A stretch of DNA of 5,702 bases, from NCBI GenBank assembly GCA_934630555.1, contig CAKTXB010000133.1, positions 1 to 5,702 on the forward strand. Reading direction: 5' to 3'. Numbering within the stretch: position 1 is the stretch's first letter; each line of letters begins with the position of its first letter. Both the position numbers and the translations under genes were made by a program. Positions 5,565 to 5,702 of the stretch are shown here, one piece after another. This DNA comes from an uncultured Oscillospiraceae bacterium (GTDB lineage Bacteria; Bacillota; Clostridia; Oscillospirales; Oscillospiraceae). The notes beneath the pieces were generated by a model. The model saw nothing but the letters and a program-made list of their open reading frames with translations. It had not been told where the DNA came from and did no database searches.

Positions 5565-5590
5565 CTCTGCGGGGCTCTTTTGACGATCTG

Positions 5591-5628
5591 GACCGTGCGG
5601 CACGTCTTGGACGTGCCGCACGGTCTTT
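5591..5628 (+). terminator. 16-bp perfect stem-loop, probable terminator
   Basis: GACCGTGCGGCACGTC (5591-5606) and its exact complement (5610-5625) form a very stable stem with the tiny loop TTG, followed on the plus strand by TTTAT. This is the best terminator candidate for purA-purB, although the T-tract is short and it lies about 150 nt after the purB stop. It is also 8 nt downstream of the stop of the possible minus-strand gene at 5634, so it may serve convergent transcripts. On the minus strand no T-tract follows. Confidence 0.6.
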
Positions 5629-5633
5629 ATGCG

Positions 5634-5702
5634 TTATCGCAGCTCTGCCGTAAATGTAATGCTGCCGGCCGCCGCCGCAGCTGTGATCGTGCCCTTATGC
5701 CC
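5634..5702 (-). CDS. Possible 3' end of a convergent gene
   Basis: The minus strand is open from the window edge for 22 codons and ends in TAA at 5634-5636. The peptide ends ITAAAAGSITFTAELR, a strand-like pattern plausible for a protein C-terminus. A strong hairpin begins 8 nt after the stop, as expected at a gene end. The piece is too short to identify, and the plus strand is also open here (ATG at 5629, but with no ribosome binding site). I do not recognise the product. Confidence 0.35.
   Translation of the reverse strand, partial: GHKGTITAAAAAGSITFTAELR

Overview
The window looks like a chromosomal segment of a GC-rich member of the Clostridia, probably in the Oscillospiraceae/Ruminococcaceae neighbourhood. 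This is inferred from the clostridial-type PurA and PurB proteins, the YerC-type TrpR-like regulator, a TTG and a GTG start behind AGGAGG-like ribosome binding sites, and consensus sigma-A promoters. No mobile element, phage gene, toxin system or CRISPR array is visible. It is mostly housekeeping DNA, and the less ordinary material lies in the intergenic regions.

Layout. (1) 1-405, minus strand: a four-gene tRNA operon read as Val(TAC)-Asp(GTC)-Phe(GAA)-Gly(GCC). It is driven by a perfect-consensus promoter (TTGACA, 17 nt, TATAAT) at 442-470 with an A/T tract upstream, and hairpins sit in its leader and in two of its spacers. (2) 502-2434, minus strand: a tightly overlapping three-gene operon read as a YerC-like TrpR-family regulator (TTG start), a class I SAM-dependent methyltransferase (GTG start) and the redox chaperone Hsp33 (hslO). 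Both junctions are 4-nt stop/start overlaps, so translational coupling is likely. (3) 2435-2738: a divergent, partly AT-rich intergenic region with a promoter candidate in each direction and a structured purA leader. (4) 2739-5440, plus strand: purA and purB, 11 nt apart. (5) 5441-5633: about 190 nt of non-coding DNA with four strong stem-loops. (6) 5634-5702, minus strand: possibly the last 22 codons of a convergent gene that continues beyond the window.

How the genes work together. PurA and PurB convert IMP through adenylosuccinate to AMP; PurB also acts earlier, cleaving SAICAR in IMP synthesis. The divergent operon pairs a small DNA-binding protein with an uncharacterised methyltransferase and an oxidation-activated holdase. 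No functional link to purine synthesis can be read from the sequence.

Most interesting leads: the purA leader can fold into two adjacent hairpins whose loops are complementary (CAGG with CCUG), followed by a third hairpin before the ribosome binding site; a 12-bp dyad sits between the -35 and -10 of the purA promoter; a 9-bp direct repeat lies at the predicted start of the yerC operon transcript; and the region after purB holds a cluster of palindromes, two of which share a related core. All four need computation or experiment before they count as more than candidates.
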